This document shows, in pieces, positions 57,753-64,000 of a DNA stretch of 64,000 bases. Below the pieces are notes generated by a model. It saw nothing but the letters and a program-made list of their open reading frames with translations, had not been told where the DNA came from and searched no databases. Source of the DNA: Gammaproteobacteria bacterium (GTDB taxonomy: Bacteria; Pseudomonadota; Gammaproteobacteria; Steroidobacterales; GCA-2729495). How positions within the stretch are numbered: position 1 is the stretch's first letter; each line of letters opens with the position of its first letter. Location of the stretch: NCBI GenBank assembly GCA_015709695.1, contig CP054183.1:2964992-3028991 (forward strand), written 5' to 3'. A program made the translations under genes and the position numbers.

Positions 57753-58660
57753 CAGGCGGCGGCGCGCAGCACGTTGATGGGCGCGTATTCCGGGTGGCGC
57801 ATGTTCGCGAGCGGCGTCAGCGCCGTCCAGATGAAACAGTACTGCCCGGAGAGGCATCCGTGGCTGACGCCATCGGCGAACACCAGCCATGCCGAACCCG
57901 GTGCGAAGCGCATCTCCACGTGGGTCTCGACCTCGGCCTGGAACCCGGGATTGTCCTTGAGGTAGTCGTGGAAGCGCTTCATGGCGCGGTCGTAGGGGCT
58001 GCTGTCGAGCACCTTGGCCATCGGCACCGCGGCAGCCAGGCTGCGCACCAGGACTGAAAACAGGCGGTCGAAGAGGTTCTTCTCGAGCCGCCCGACATGG
58101 CCCCCTGGCCCGGTGAAGCCGGCGCGCTCGGCGTGGCGGGCGAAGACACTGGCGAAATCGCCCTTGCTGGCCCAGACCCGGTCCCGCGTCGGGTTGGCGT
58201 TGACGAGGAAGCGCAGGATGCGGTTGCCGTTGGTGGCGCCATAGGCCCCGGCATCGATGTGGATGAGCTCGCTGGCCTTGTGCGCATCGATGGCCCGCCC
58301 TGCCTCCTCCATGGGACGGAAGCTGCAGGTGCCGATGTCCGCGCCCTGCATCAGCCCGGGCATGACCTGCCGCGTCCAGGCCGCGATGTCCTTGCGCAGC
58401 CGCGTGAGGACCCGGTGCGTGGTGGCGTAGACCGGCGCCGTGGTGGCCAGTCCGCTGACGCGGTCGCCCTCGGGATGGTAGCTGACGTTCTTGCGCTTCA
58501 TGTGGGCCGGCAACTCGTTGCGCAGGACATCGAGGTCCGCCGCAGCGGGGAGCGGTACCGGGCACCGTGGCAGGTAGACGATGCCACCGCGTTCGAGGAT
58601 ATCGCTCAGGTCACGCGGGCCGGCCGCGGCGAGTCGGGGTTCATCGAAGGTTTCCATCAT
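57752..58660 (-). CDS. Kdo 3-hydroxylase-like Fe(II)/2-oxoglutarate dioxygenase
   Basis: The 302-residue protein resembles KdoO, which hydroxylates Kdo at C3 in LPS to form Ko. It has an iron facial triad His134-x-Asp136 (ELIHIDAGAYGATNGNRILRF) with His267 (DGVSHGCLSGQYCFIWT). RPMEEAGRAIDAHKASELIHID and NANPTRDRVWASKG are characteristic segments. The context, between heptosyltransferases and a Kdo kinase gene, supports an inner-core role. The ATG at 58660 was chosen because GGGAG lies eight bases upstream; a GTG three codons earlier is less likely. It follows the GT9 gene on the same strand by 40 bases. Confidence 0.75.
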   Translation of the reverse strand: MMETFDEPRLAAAGPRDLSDILERGGIVYLPRCPVPLPAAADLDVLRNELPAHMKRKNVSYHPEGDRVSGLATTAPVYATTHRVLTRLRKDIAAWTRQVMPGLMQGADIGTCSFRPMEEAGRAIDAHKASELIHIDAGAYGATNGNRILRFLVNANPTRDRVWASKGDFASVFARHAERAGFTGPGGHVGRLEKNLFDRLFSVLVRSLAAAVPMAKVLDSSPYDRAMKRFHDYLKDNPGFQAEVETHVEMRFAPGSAWLVFADGVSHGCLSGQYCFIWTALTPLANMRHPEYAPINVLRAAA

Positions 58661-58700
58661 GGCGGTCACTCCCGCATTGTCCTCAACCGAGGGGTTGGGA

Positions 58701-59771
58701 TCATTTTCCCAGAACCTCGTCGACCCGGGCGATCACCTCGGCCGGCGTGATCAGGTCCATGGCTGCCGGATCGCGCACCCGCTGGCCCCAGCGCAGTTGC
58801 GCAGGCGGCACGCCGAATTCGCGTTGCACGGCATCCGGGTAGCGGTCCACGACCAGGTCCTGGCTGAAGTACGGGCCGGTGCGCAGGCGGTTGGAGGTGG
58901 CGTAGAGGCCGATCACCGGCGTGCTCACGGCCGTGGCCATGTGCGCCGGACCCGAATCGGGGCAGATGACGAGGTCGGCGCGGTCGATGACCGCCAGCAG
59001 CTGCTTCAGGCTGGTGCGGCCGACCAGGTTCTCGACGGGAGCGGTCGCCGCCGCGGCGAGCGCCGCGGCGTACTCGCCCTCGATCGCCGTCCCGGCGCCG
59101 GTGAGGATGATCCGCGCACCGTGGGCGCCTTGCAGGTGGGCCAGCACCTCGACGTAGTTCTCCAGGCGCCAGTTGCGGTAGTTGCGGAAACGCTGGCTGC
59201 TGCAGGGGCTGATGACCACCATCGGGCCCGTGCCGGGCGCAAGGGCGGCGGCGAATGCGCGGTCGGCATCGCCAAGCGGGATGTCCCAGCGCAGCACGCG
59301 CTGCTCGATGCCGAGGTGCTCGAGGAAGCCGAACAGGCCGTCCATCACGTGCTGCTCCGGCCGCGCCGCGATGCGTTCGTTGGTGAACAGCCATTGCCAG
59401 TCGCGGGCGCGGCGGCGATCGAAACCGATGCGGCGGCCTGCATCGACCATGCGGCTCGCGAGGTTGGCGCGCATCGAGGCGTGCATGTGGAGCAGCACCG
59501 GGAAGTGCCGCCCGCGCAGCTGCCGGCGGATGTCGGCGAGGCTGGCCCACGGCCGGGTCTTGTCGAAGATGATAAACTCGACGCCGTCTACGCCTTTCAA
59601 GAGCCCGTGCTCGGTCCTGCCGATCACCCAGGTCAGCTGCGTGCGTGGCCAGGCAGCCTGGAGGGTCCTGACGACGGGGAGCGTGTGGCAGCAGTCGCCG
59701 ATGGCCGAGAGCCGCACGAGGCACAGCGATTCCGGCCCATTCCCTGGTGGTCGACCGGATGAAGGTGGCAT
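58701..59771 (-). CDS. GT9 heptosyltransferase-like glycosyltransferase
   Basis: The 356-residue protein is a GT9 family member like heptosyltransferase I. It has LVRLSAIGDCCHTLPVVRTLQ, WVIGRTEHGLLKG, HASMRANLASRMVDAGRRIGF, ISPCSSQRFRNYRNW, LICPDSGPAHMATAVSTPVIG and YATSNRLRTGPY. It should transfer a heptose or related sugar to the Kdo-lipid A inner core. The ATG at 59771 overlaps the divergent KdkA ATG within the same CATG. An internal start nearer to the conserved SLCLVRLSAIGD is possible. It is first in an operon with the Kdo-hydroxylase-like gene. Confidence 0.83.
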   Translation of the reverse strand: MPPSSGRPPGNGPESLCLVRLSAIGDCCHTLPVVRTLQAAWPRTQLTWVIGRTEHGLLKGVDGVEFIIFDKTRPWASLADIRRQLRGRHFPVLLHMHASMRANLASRMVDAGRRIGFDRRRARDWQWLFTNERIAARPEQHVMDGLFGFLEHLGIEQRVLRWDIPLGDADRAFAAALAPGTGPMVVISPCSSQRFRNYRNWRLENYVEVLAHLQGAHGARIILTGAGTAIEGEYAAALAAAATAPVENLVGRTSLKQLLAVIDRADLVICPDSGPAHMATAVSTPVIGLYATSNRLRTGPYFSQDLVVDRYPDAVQREFGVPPAQLRWGQRVRDPAAMDLITPAEVIARVDEVLGK

Positions 59772-60522
59772 GCTTTCGGTGGAGCGGGTAGAGCGAATCG
59801 GCGAGAGCGTCATCCTATACGATGCCTCCCTCGCCAACCACATGCGCGAGGCGTGGTTCGACCCGGCCAGCTGGCCCGATGCGCCGCGTGCGCCGGGCTA
59901 CGCGGGAGGTCGCGGCGCCACGCTGTTCATCCGCTGCGAGGCGCAGGACTGGGTGCTGCGCCACTACCATCGCGGTGGCCGCATCGCCCGGATCGCCGGT
60001 GACAGCTTTTTCTGGACCGGCGAGCAGCGCGTCCGCTCCTTTCTCGAATGGCGCCTGCTGGCACGGCTGCAGGACGCCGGCCTGCCTGCCCCGCGACCGG
60101 TGGCCGCTCGTTACCGGCGCTCCGGCATCCGCTACCGCGCCGACATCATCACCGTGCGCCTGCCCGGGGTGGTGCCATTGTCGACGCGCATGGCCGCGGG
60201 ACCGTTGCCGGCAGCGGTGTGGCGGCGTGTCGGCGAGTGCATCGGCCGCTTCCACGCAGCCGGTGTCTTCCATGCGGACCTGACCGCGCACAACCTGCAG
60301 ATCGATACCGCCGACGGCATCTTCCTGCTGGACTTCGATCGCGGGCGCATCATGCCCGGGCCGGGCGCCTGGCAACGGCGCAACCTCGAGCGGCTGCACC
60401 GCTCGTTCACCAAGATCACGGCTGGCGGCACCGGCGGCTTCAGCACCGCTGCCTGGGATGACCTGCTCGCCGGCTACTCGGCCGTCGCCGGTGGCCGTGG
60501 ATCCTCGCCGGGCCTGGTGTAG
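59770..60522 (+). CDS. kdkA: 3-deoxy-D-manno-octulosonic acid (Kdo) kinase
   Basis: The 250-residue protein matches KdkA, which phosphorylates Kdo in LPS inner core. It has the kinase-like RCEAQDWVLRHYHRGGRIARI with the ATP-binding region, SFFWTGEQRVRSFLEWRLL, the catalytic loop FHADLTAHNLQID (HxDL-x3-N) and LLDFDRGRI with the metal-binding Asp. The ATG at 59770 is inside the reverse-strand start codon of the GT9 gene. Its last 49 bases overlap the 3' end of lpxL on the opposite strand. Confidence 0.88.
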   Translation: MLSVERVERIGESVILYDASLANHMREAWFDPASWPDAPRAPGYAGGRGATLFIRCEAQDWVLRHYHRGGRIARIAGDSFFWTGEQRVRSFLEWRLLARLQDAGLPAPRPVAARYRRSGIRYRADIITVRLPGVVPLSTRMAAGPLPAAVWRRVGECIGRFHAAGVFHADLTAHNLQIDTADGIFLLDFDRGRIMPGPGAWQRRNLERLHRSFTKITAGGTGGFSTAAWDDLLAGYSAVAGGRGSSPGLV

Positions 60523-61448
60523 GGATCGGCAAGTGGCGCCGGCCGCCCCTTGAAGCGCCGGTGCACCCAGAAGTACTGCTCCGGAGCCTGGTGCACGTGG
60601 CGCTCGATGATGGCATTGATCCTCATCGCGTCGGCGGCCGGGTCATCGCCCGGGAAGTTCTCCAGTGGCGGTTCGATGCGCAGTTCGTAGCCCTTGCCAT
60701 CGGCGCGTCGGGCGGCGAAGTACGGCACCACGGGCGCCTTGCTGACCCGTGCCAATGCGGACAGGGCGGTGTTCGTCATCGCCGGTACGCCGAGGAACGG
60801 CACCAGCACGCTGCCCTTGCGACGGAAGCTCTGGTCCGGGGCGTACCAGACGGCATCCCCTTCGGCGAGCCGGCGGATGAAGCGGCGGATGCTGTCCTTG
60901 GGAATGAGGTGCCCGGCACTGCGGCGCCGGACCCGCGCCAGGAAGGCATCCACCAGCGGATTGCGGTTCGGGCGGTAGATGGCAGCCATGTCGGGCGTGT
61001 CCATGCACAGCCGCCTGCCGGAGAACTCCACCGCCGCGAAGTGCCCGCTGACGATGATGGCGCCGCGCCCCGCGGCGAGGGCGCCCTGCAGGTGCTCCAG
61101 TCCCTCGACCCGCCAGAGCCGGCGGATCCGGGCGTCGCTGGCCCAGGCCGACATGCCGACTTCGATGACCTGCAGTCCCAGCGAGGCGAAATGGCGACGC
61201 AGCAGATCCCGGCGCGCGGCGTCCCCGAGATGCGGAAAACACAGCCGCAGGTTGGTGGCGGCGATGCTGCGCCTGCGGCGGGCCAGCGCCAGTCCCAGCC
61301 ATCCCAGGGCGGAACCGACCGCCCGCTGCGCGCGGAAGGGCAGCAACACCAGCAGCCACAGCAGGCCGAAGCCGAGCCAGGTTGGCCAGTGGCGCGGTTG
61401 CCAGAAGCGCAGCAGCGAGGGTGGGGCGATGGCGGGATCGGGTTTCAT
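60474..61448 (-). CDS. lpxL: Lipid A biosynthesis acyltransferase (LpxL/HtrB type)
   Basis: The 324-residue protein matches late lipid A acyltransferases. It has one N-terminal helix (about residues 22-40), RRRSIAATNLRLCFPHL, the catalytic SGHFAAVEF (His-x4-Glu), YRPNRNPLVDAF, WYAPDQSFRRKGSVLVPFLG and YFWVHRRFKGRP. It adds a secondary acyl chain to Kdo-lipid IVA. Its 3' end overlaps kdkA by 49 bases in the opposite direction. LpxL and LpxM cannot be distinguished with certainty here. Confidence 0.9.
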   Translation of the reverse strand: MKPDPAIAPPSLLRFWQPRHWPTWLGFGLLWLLVLLPFRAQRAVGSALGWLGLALARRRRSIAATNLRLCFPHLGDAARRDLLRRHFASLGLQVIEVGMSAWASDARIRRLWRVEGLEHLQGALAAGRGAIIVSGHFAAVEFSGRRLCMDTPDMAAIYRPNRNPLVDAFLARVRRRSAGHLIPKDSIRRFIRRLAEGDAVWYAPDQSFRRKGSVLVPFLGVPAMTNTALSALARVSKAPVVPYFAARRADGKGYELRIEPPLENFPGDDPAADAMRINAIIERHVHQAPEQYFWVHRRFKGRPAPLADPYTRPGEDPRPPATAE

Positions 61449-61532
61449 GAGGCCAGGGCGCCCATGCTAGGTGCCGGCGCCCGCCCGGGAAAGTCCCGCC
61501 CCGGGCCGGGCCGGGCGGTATCCCGGCGGGGG

Positions 61533-61560
61533 CTTGAATTGTGGCCGCGGGACACCACTA
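61533..61560 (+). promoter_or_regulatory. Sigma-32-like promoter of htpX
   Basis: CTTGAA (61533-61538) exactly matches the sigma-32 -35 core. After 14 bases CACCACTA (61553-61560) partly matches CCCCATNT. It lies 40 bases before htpX, which is heat-shock controlled in enteric bacteria. The -10 match is weak. Confidence 0.35.
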
Positions 61561-61600
61561 AATACCGCTCCATCCCGGACACCGGAGAGTCCAAGTCGTG

Positions 61601-62491
61601 ATGAAGCGCATCTTCCTGTTCCTCGCCACCAACGTCGCCGTGCTGGTGGTCCTGTCGGTGGTCGCGCGAATCCTGGGGCTGGACCGCATCTTCGACCAGC
61701 AGGGCGGCATGAATTTCACCGGCCTGCTGGCCTTCTGCGCGCTGTTCGGCTTTGGCGGCGCACTGATTTCGCTGGCGATGTCGAAGTGGGTGGCCAAGCG
61801 CAGCACCGGGGCGCGGGTCATCACCCAGCCGCGCGATGCCACCGAAACCTGGCTGTACGAGACCGTGCAACGCCAGGCGCGCCAGGCCGGCATCGGCATG
61901 CCGGAGGTGGCGGTCTACGACTCGCCCGACATGAACGCCTTCGCCACCGGTGCCCGGCGTGACAGCGCCCTGGTGGCAGTCAGTACCGGCCTGCTCCAGC
62001 GCATGAACCGCACCGAGGTCGAGGCGGTGCTGGGCCACGAGATCACCCACGTGGCCAATGGCGACATGGTGACCCTGACCCTGATCCAGGGTGTCGTGAA
62101 CACCTTCGTCCTGTTCCTGTCGCGGGTGATCGGCTATGCCGTCGACAAGGTGGTGTTCCGCTCCGAGCGGGACAATGGCCCGGGCTTCTTCCTCACCAGC
62201 CTGGTTGCCCAGGTGCTGCTCGGCATCCTCGCCAGCATGATCGTCGCCTGGTTCTCCCGCCAGCGCGAATTCCGCGCCGACGCCGGTGGTGCCGGCCTGG
62301 CCGGGCGCGAGGGCATGATCGCGGCGCTGGAGCGCCTGAAGACGGCGCATGGGCCGGCTGCGTTGCCGGATTCCATGAAGGCCTTCGGCATCTCCGGCGG
62401 TGGCGGCATCTCGCGGCTGTTCATGTCGCATCCGCCGCTCGACGAGCGCATCGCCGCACTGCGCGGCGCCGGCCAGCCGAAATTCGGCTGA
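61601..62491 (+). CDS. htpX: Membrane protease HtpX
   Basis: The 296-residue protein matches HtpX. It has two N-terminal helices (about residues 4-24 and 38-58), [18 protein letters not shown], the zinc motif [19 protein letters not shown] (His-Glu-x-x-His), two further helices, and [15 protein letters not shown] with the third zinc ligand. [14 protein letters not shown] closes the protein. It degrades damaged membrane proteins. The ATG at 61601 is preferred over the adjoining GTG at 61598; GGAGAG lies upstream. A sigma-32-like promoter precedes it. Confidence 0.95.
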   Translation: MKRIFLFLATNVAVLVVLSVVARILGLDRIFDQQGGMNFTGLLAFCALFGFGGALISLAMSKWVAKRSTGARVITQPRDATETWLYETVQRQARQAGIGMPEVAVYDSPDMNAFATGARRDSALVAVSTGLLQRMNRTEVEAVLGHEITHVANGDMVTLTLIQGVVNTFVLFLSRVIGYAVDKVVFRSERDNGPGFFLTSLVAQVLLGILASMIVAWFSRQREFRADAGGAGLAGREGMIAALERLKTAHGPAALPDSMKAFGISGGGGISRLFMSHPPLDERIAALRGAGQPKFG

Positions 62492-62677
62492 GCACGGCGC
62501 CGGCGGACAGCGGCTGCCAATTATGTGAATGGGTTCGTCCCCGGTCTCCGCAGGCCGGGGCTACCCTCCCGGACGTGGCGCTGGTTCCCGCGCGGGCGCA
62601 TCGTGGCCGCGGGCGGGCGGCTTGCTTTCAGGGGCTGGTTGGCTAAGTATCGCCCCGTAACACGGTTTGGGTTGTCA

Positions 62678-64000
62678 ATGTCCGTCGTGACCAGGGTGCT
62701 GCCGGCTCTCGCGGCCGCGCTGTTGCTGTTTTCCGCTGCGGCGCCGGCGGCCGACGAGGCCTTGCCGCGCCCGCCGGGCCTGGCAGCGGAAGTCGCCTTC
62801 TGGCAACGCATCTTCGCCGAGTGCACCTCGCAGCAGGGCCTGATCCACGACAACCGCCACCTGGGCGTGGTCTACGAGAAGATCGATGCCACGGGCGAGG
62901 GCAGCCAGGCGCGGCTGCAGCGCCTCGCGGACACGGCCCGCGCCCGGTACGAACGCATCCTGCGCACGCTGGCCAGCGGCGAGCGGAGCGGTCTCGATGC
63001 CGAGTCGGCTCGCGTGCTGGCCCTGTGGCCGGCCAATGTCAGCAATGCCGAGTTGCGTGCCGCGGCCGACCGCGTGCGCTTCCAGCAGGGGCTGGCCGAG
63101 CGCTTCCATGCCGGGCTGGTGCGCTCCGGCCAGTGGCGTGACCATATCCGCGAGAGCCTGCGCGAGCATGGCGTGCCGGAGGGCGTGGCCGCGCTGCCCC
63201 ACGTGGAGTCCTCGTTCGATCCCAACGCACGCTCCTTCGTCGGCGCCGCCGGCCTCTGGCAGTTCACCGGCGACACCGGCAAGCGCTTCATGCGCATCGA
63301 CCAGGCGGTCGACGAGCGTCGCGACCCCTATGAGTCCAGCGAGGCCGCGGCCCGCCTGCTGCGCTACAACCACGACCTGCTGGGCACCTGGCCGCTGGCC
63401 ATCACCGCGTACAACCACGGTGCCGCCGGGATGCGCCGGGCGGTGGACAGCGTCGGCACCACCGACATCGAGGCGATCATCCGCCGCTACGATGGCCCCG
63501 CCTTCGGCTTCGCGTCGCGCAATTTCTATGTGTCGTTCCTGGCGGCGCTGGCGATCGAGCAGGACCCGGAGCGCTTCTTCGGGCCGGTGCAGCGCCAGCC
63601 GCCGCGCCAGGAACTGGTGGTCGAAGTGCCGGACTTCATGCGCATCGATGCGCTGGAGAAGGCATTCGGCGTGCCGCGCTCGACGTTGCAGGCCTACAAC
63701 CCGGCGCTCTTGCCCCCGGTCTGGGACGGCGCCAAGTACGTGCCACGGGGCTTCCGCCTGCGGCTGCCTGCCGGCCAGGTGATCGACGCATCGCCACAGC
63801 AGCTGCTGGCTTCGATTCCCTCCGGCCAGCGTTTCGACAACCAGGTGCCGGACAAGATGCACAAGGTGAAGCGCGGCGACACGCTGAGCCGCATCGCCGC
63901 GCATTACGGCACCACGGTCGGCAAGCTCGCGCAGGCCAACGGCCTGACGCCGGGGGCGCGGATCCGTGTCGGGCAGTCGCTGAAGCTGCCGGGCCGCGCT
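62678..64000 (+). CDS. mltD: Membrane-bound lytic murein transglycosylase D, 3' part cut by window edge
   Basis: The frame from ATG at 62678 stays open to the window end (441 codons seen). A signal peptide (about residues 1-24, LPALAAALLLFSAAAPAA) is followed by an SLT domain. The catalytic Glu is in LPHVESSFDPNARS, then GAAGLWQFTGDTGKRF and ITAYNHGAAGM. A LysM module begins near the edge (MHKVKRGDTLSRIAAHYGT, ending VGQSLKLPG). MltD cleaves peptidoglycan between MurNAc and GlcNAc with anhydro-bond formation. No Lys-x-Cys lipobox is evident in the signal. No strong ribosome site is seen. More LysM repeats probably lie beyond the window. Confidence 0.9.
   Translation, partial: MSVVTRVLPALAAALLLFSAAAPAADEALPRPPGLAAEVAFWQRIFAECTSQQGLIHDNRHLGVVYEKIDATGEGSQARLQRLADTARARYERILRTLASGERSGLDAESARVLALWPANVSNAELRAAADRVRFQQGLAERFHAGLVRSGQWRDHIRESLREHGVPEGVAALPHVESSFDPNARSFVGAAGLWQFTGDTGKRFMRIDQAVDERRDPYESSEAAARLLRYNHDLLGTWPLAITAYNHGAAGMRRAVDSVGTTDIEAIIRRYDGPAFGFASRNFYVSFLAALAIEQDPERFFGPVQRQPPRQELVVEVPDFMRIDALEKAFGVPRSTLQAYNPALLPPVWDGAKYVPRGFRLRLPAGQVIDASPQQLLASIPSGQRFDNQVPDKMHKVKRGDTLSRIAAHYGTTVGKLAQANGLTPGARIRVGQSLKLPGRA

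Noticed and set aside
62539-62560. CCCCGG ... CCGGGG hairpin after htpX
   Set aside because: The stem has six pairs, a ten-base loop and no T run, so it is not convincing as a terminator.
1-64000. tRNA, rRNA, CRISPR arrays and prophage or integrative elements
   Set aside because: Reading the sequence by eye gave no cloverleaf-like tRNA, no rRNA signature, no regularly spaced repeats and no integrase or transposase. A dedicated tRNA and repeat scan would be needed to exclude small cases.

Overview
The window is high-GC DNA (about two thirds G+C by eye) and densely coded on both strands. It most resembles a free-living Gram-negative bacterium, probably a gammaproteobacterium. The evidence is an LPS inner-core block (HldD, two heptosyltransferase-type enzymes, a Kdo hydroxylase-like protein, KdkA, LpxL), plus GlnE, HtpX, MltD, YceH, CysD/CysNC, a TonB-dependent receptor and a PEP-CTERM-type surface protein. 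KdkA and the single-copy GlnE/HtpX/MltD set favour Gammaproteobacteria. A genus cannot be named from this alone. No rRNA, tRNA, CRISPR array, transposase or phage gene was recognised.

Layout. 1-5.6 kb: end of an MFS transporter, YceH, an exported operon (a metal-ligand-less metallo-beta-lactamase-fold protein, an intact paralog, a VOC protein), CFA synthase, a small membrane protein and a CBS-pair protein. 5.8-12.9 kb: DUF502 protein, a methyltransferase with a small partner, an MFS / NAD(P)-binding / FAD-oxidase run, and an LLM flavin oxidoreductase. 12.9-18.6 kb: an operon of a double VOC protein, a pyrogallol-transhydroxylase-like molybdoenzyme pair, DUF454 and DoxX. 18.7-34 kb: a catabolic-looking region with a VPLPA-CTERM protein, a D-2-hydroxyacid dehydrogenase, two paralogous VOC proteins, three acyl-CoA synthetases, an alpha/beta hydrolase, a TonB receptor, a quinone-oxidoreductase-like protein, an enoyl-CoA hydratase and an MFS transporter. 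34.1-39.4 kb: a kinase coupled to an enolase paralog that lacks a catalytic His, then cysD-cysNC. 39.4-45 kb: GMC oxidoreductase with a Tat-type partner, thioesterase, LTA-synthase-like protein and a NhaR-like LysR regulator. 45.1-50.4 kb: a tightly coupled trehalose/osmotic module. 50.4-53.3 kb: glnE. 53.4-61.4 kb: LPS core and lipid A genes. 61.6 kb to the end: htpX and the start of mltD.

How the genes fit together. The 12.9-34 kb stretch reads as uptake and breakdown of hydrophobic or aromatic compounds: TonB receptor and MFS transport, CoA activation, hydration, VOC-type ring chemistry and a molybdenum hydroxyl-transfer enzyme. The substrate cannot be read from the sequence. The 45-50 kb block couples two routes to trehalose with a mechanosensitive channel, which suggests osmolyte synthesis and release under one control. 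The 53-61 kb block builds and decorates the heptose/Kdo inner core.

No gene-free stretch exceeds 300 bases. The longest gaps are 19513-19784 (divergent, no clear motif seen), 24979-25248 (divergent, holds a promoter and a palindrome), 5587-5830 (divergent, holds a TAGAAT -10-like box) and 41375-41612 (divergent, nothing distinctive seen).
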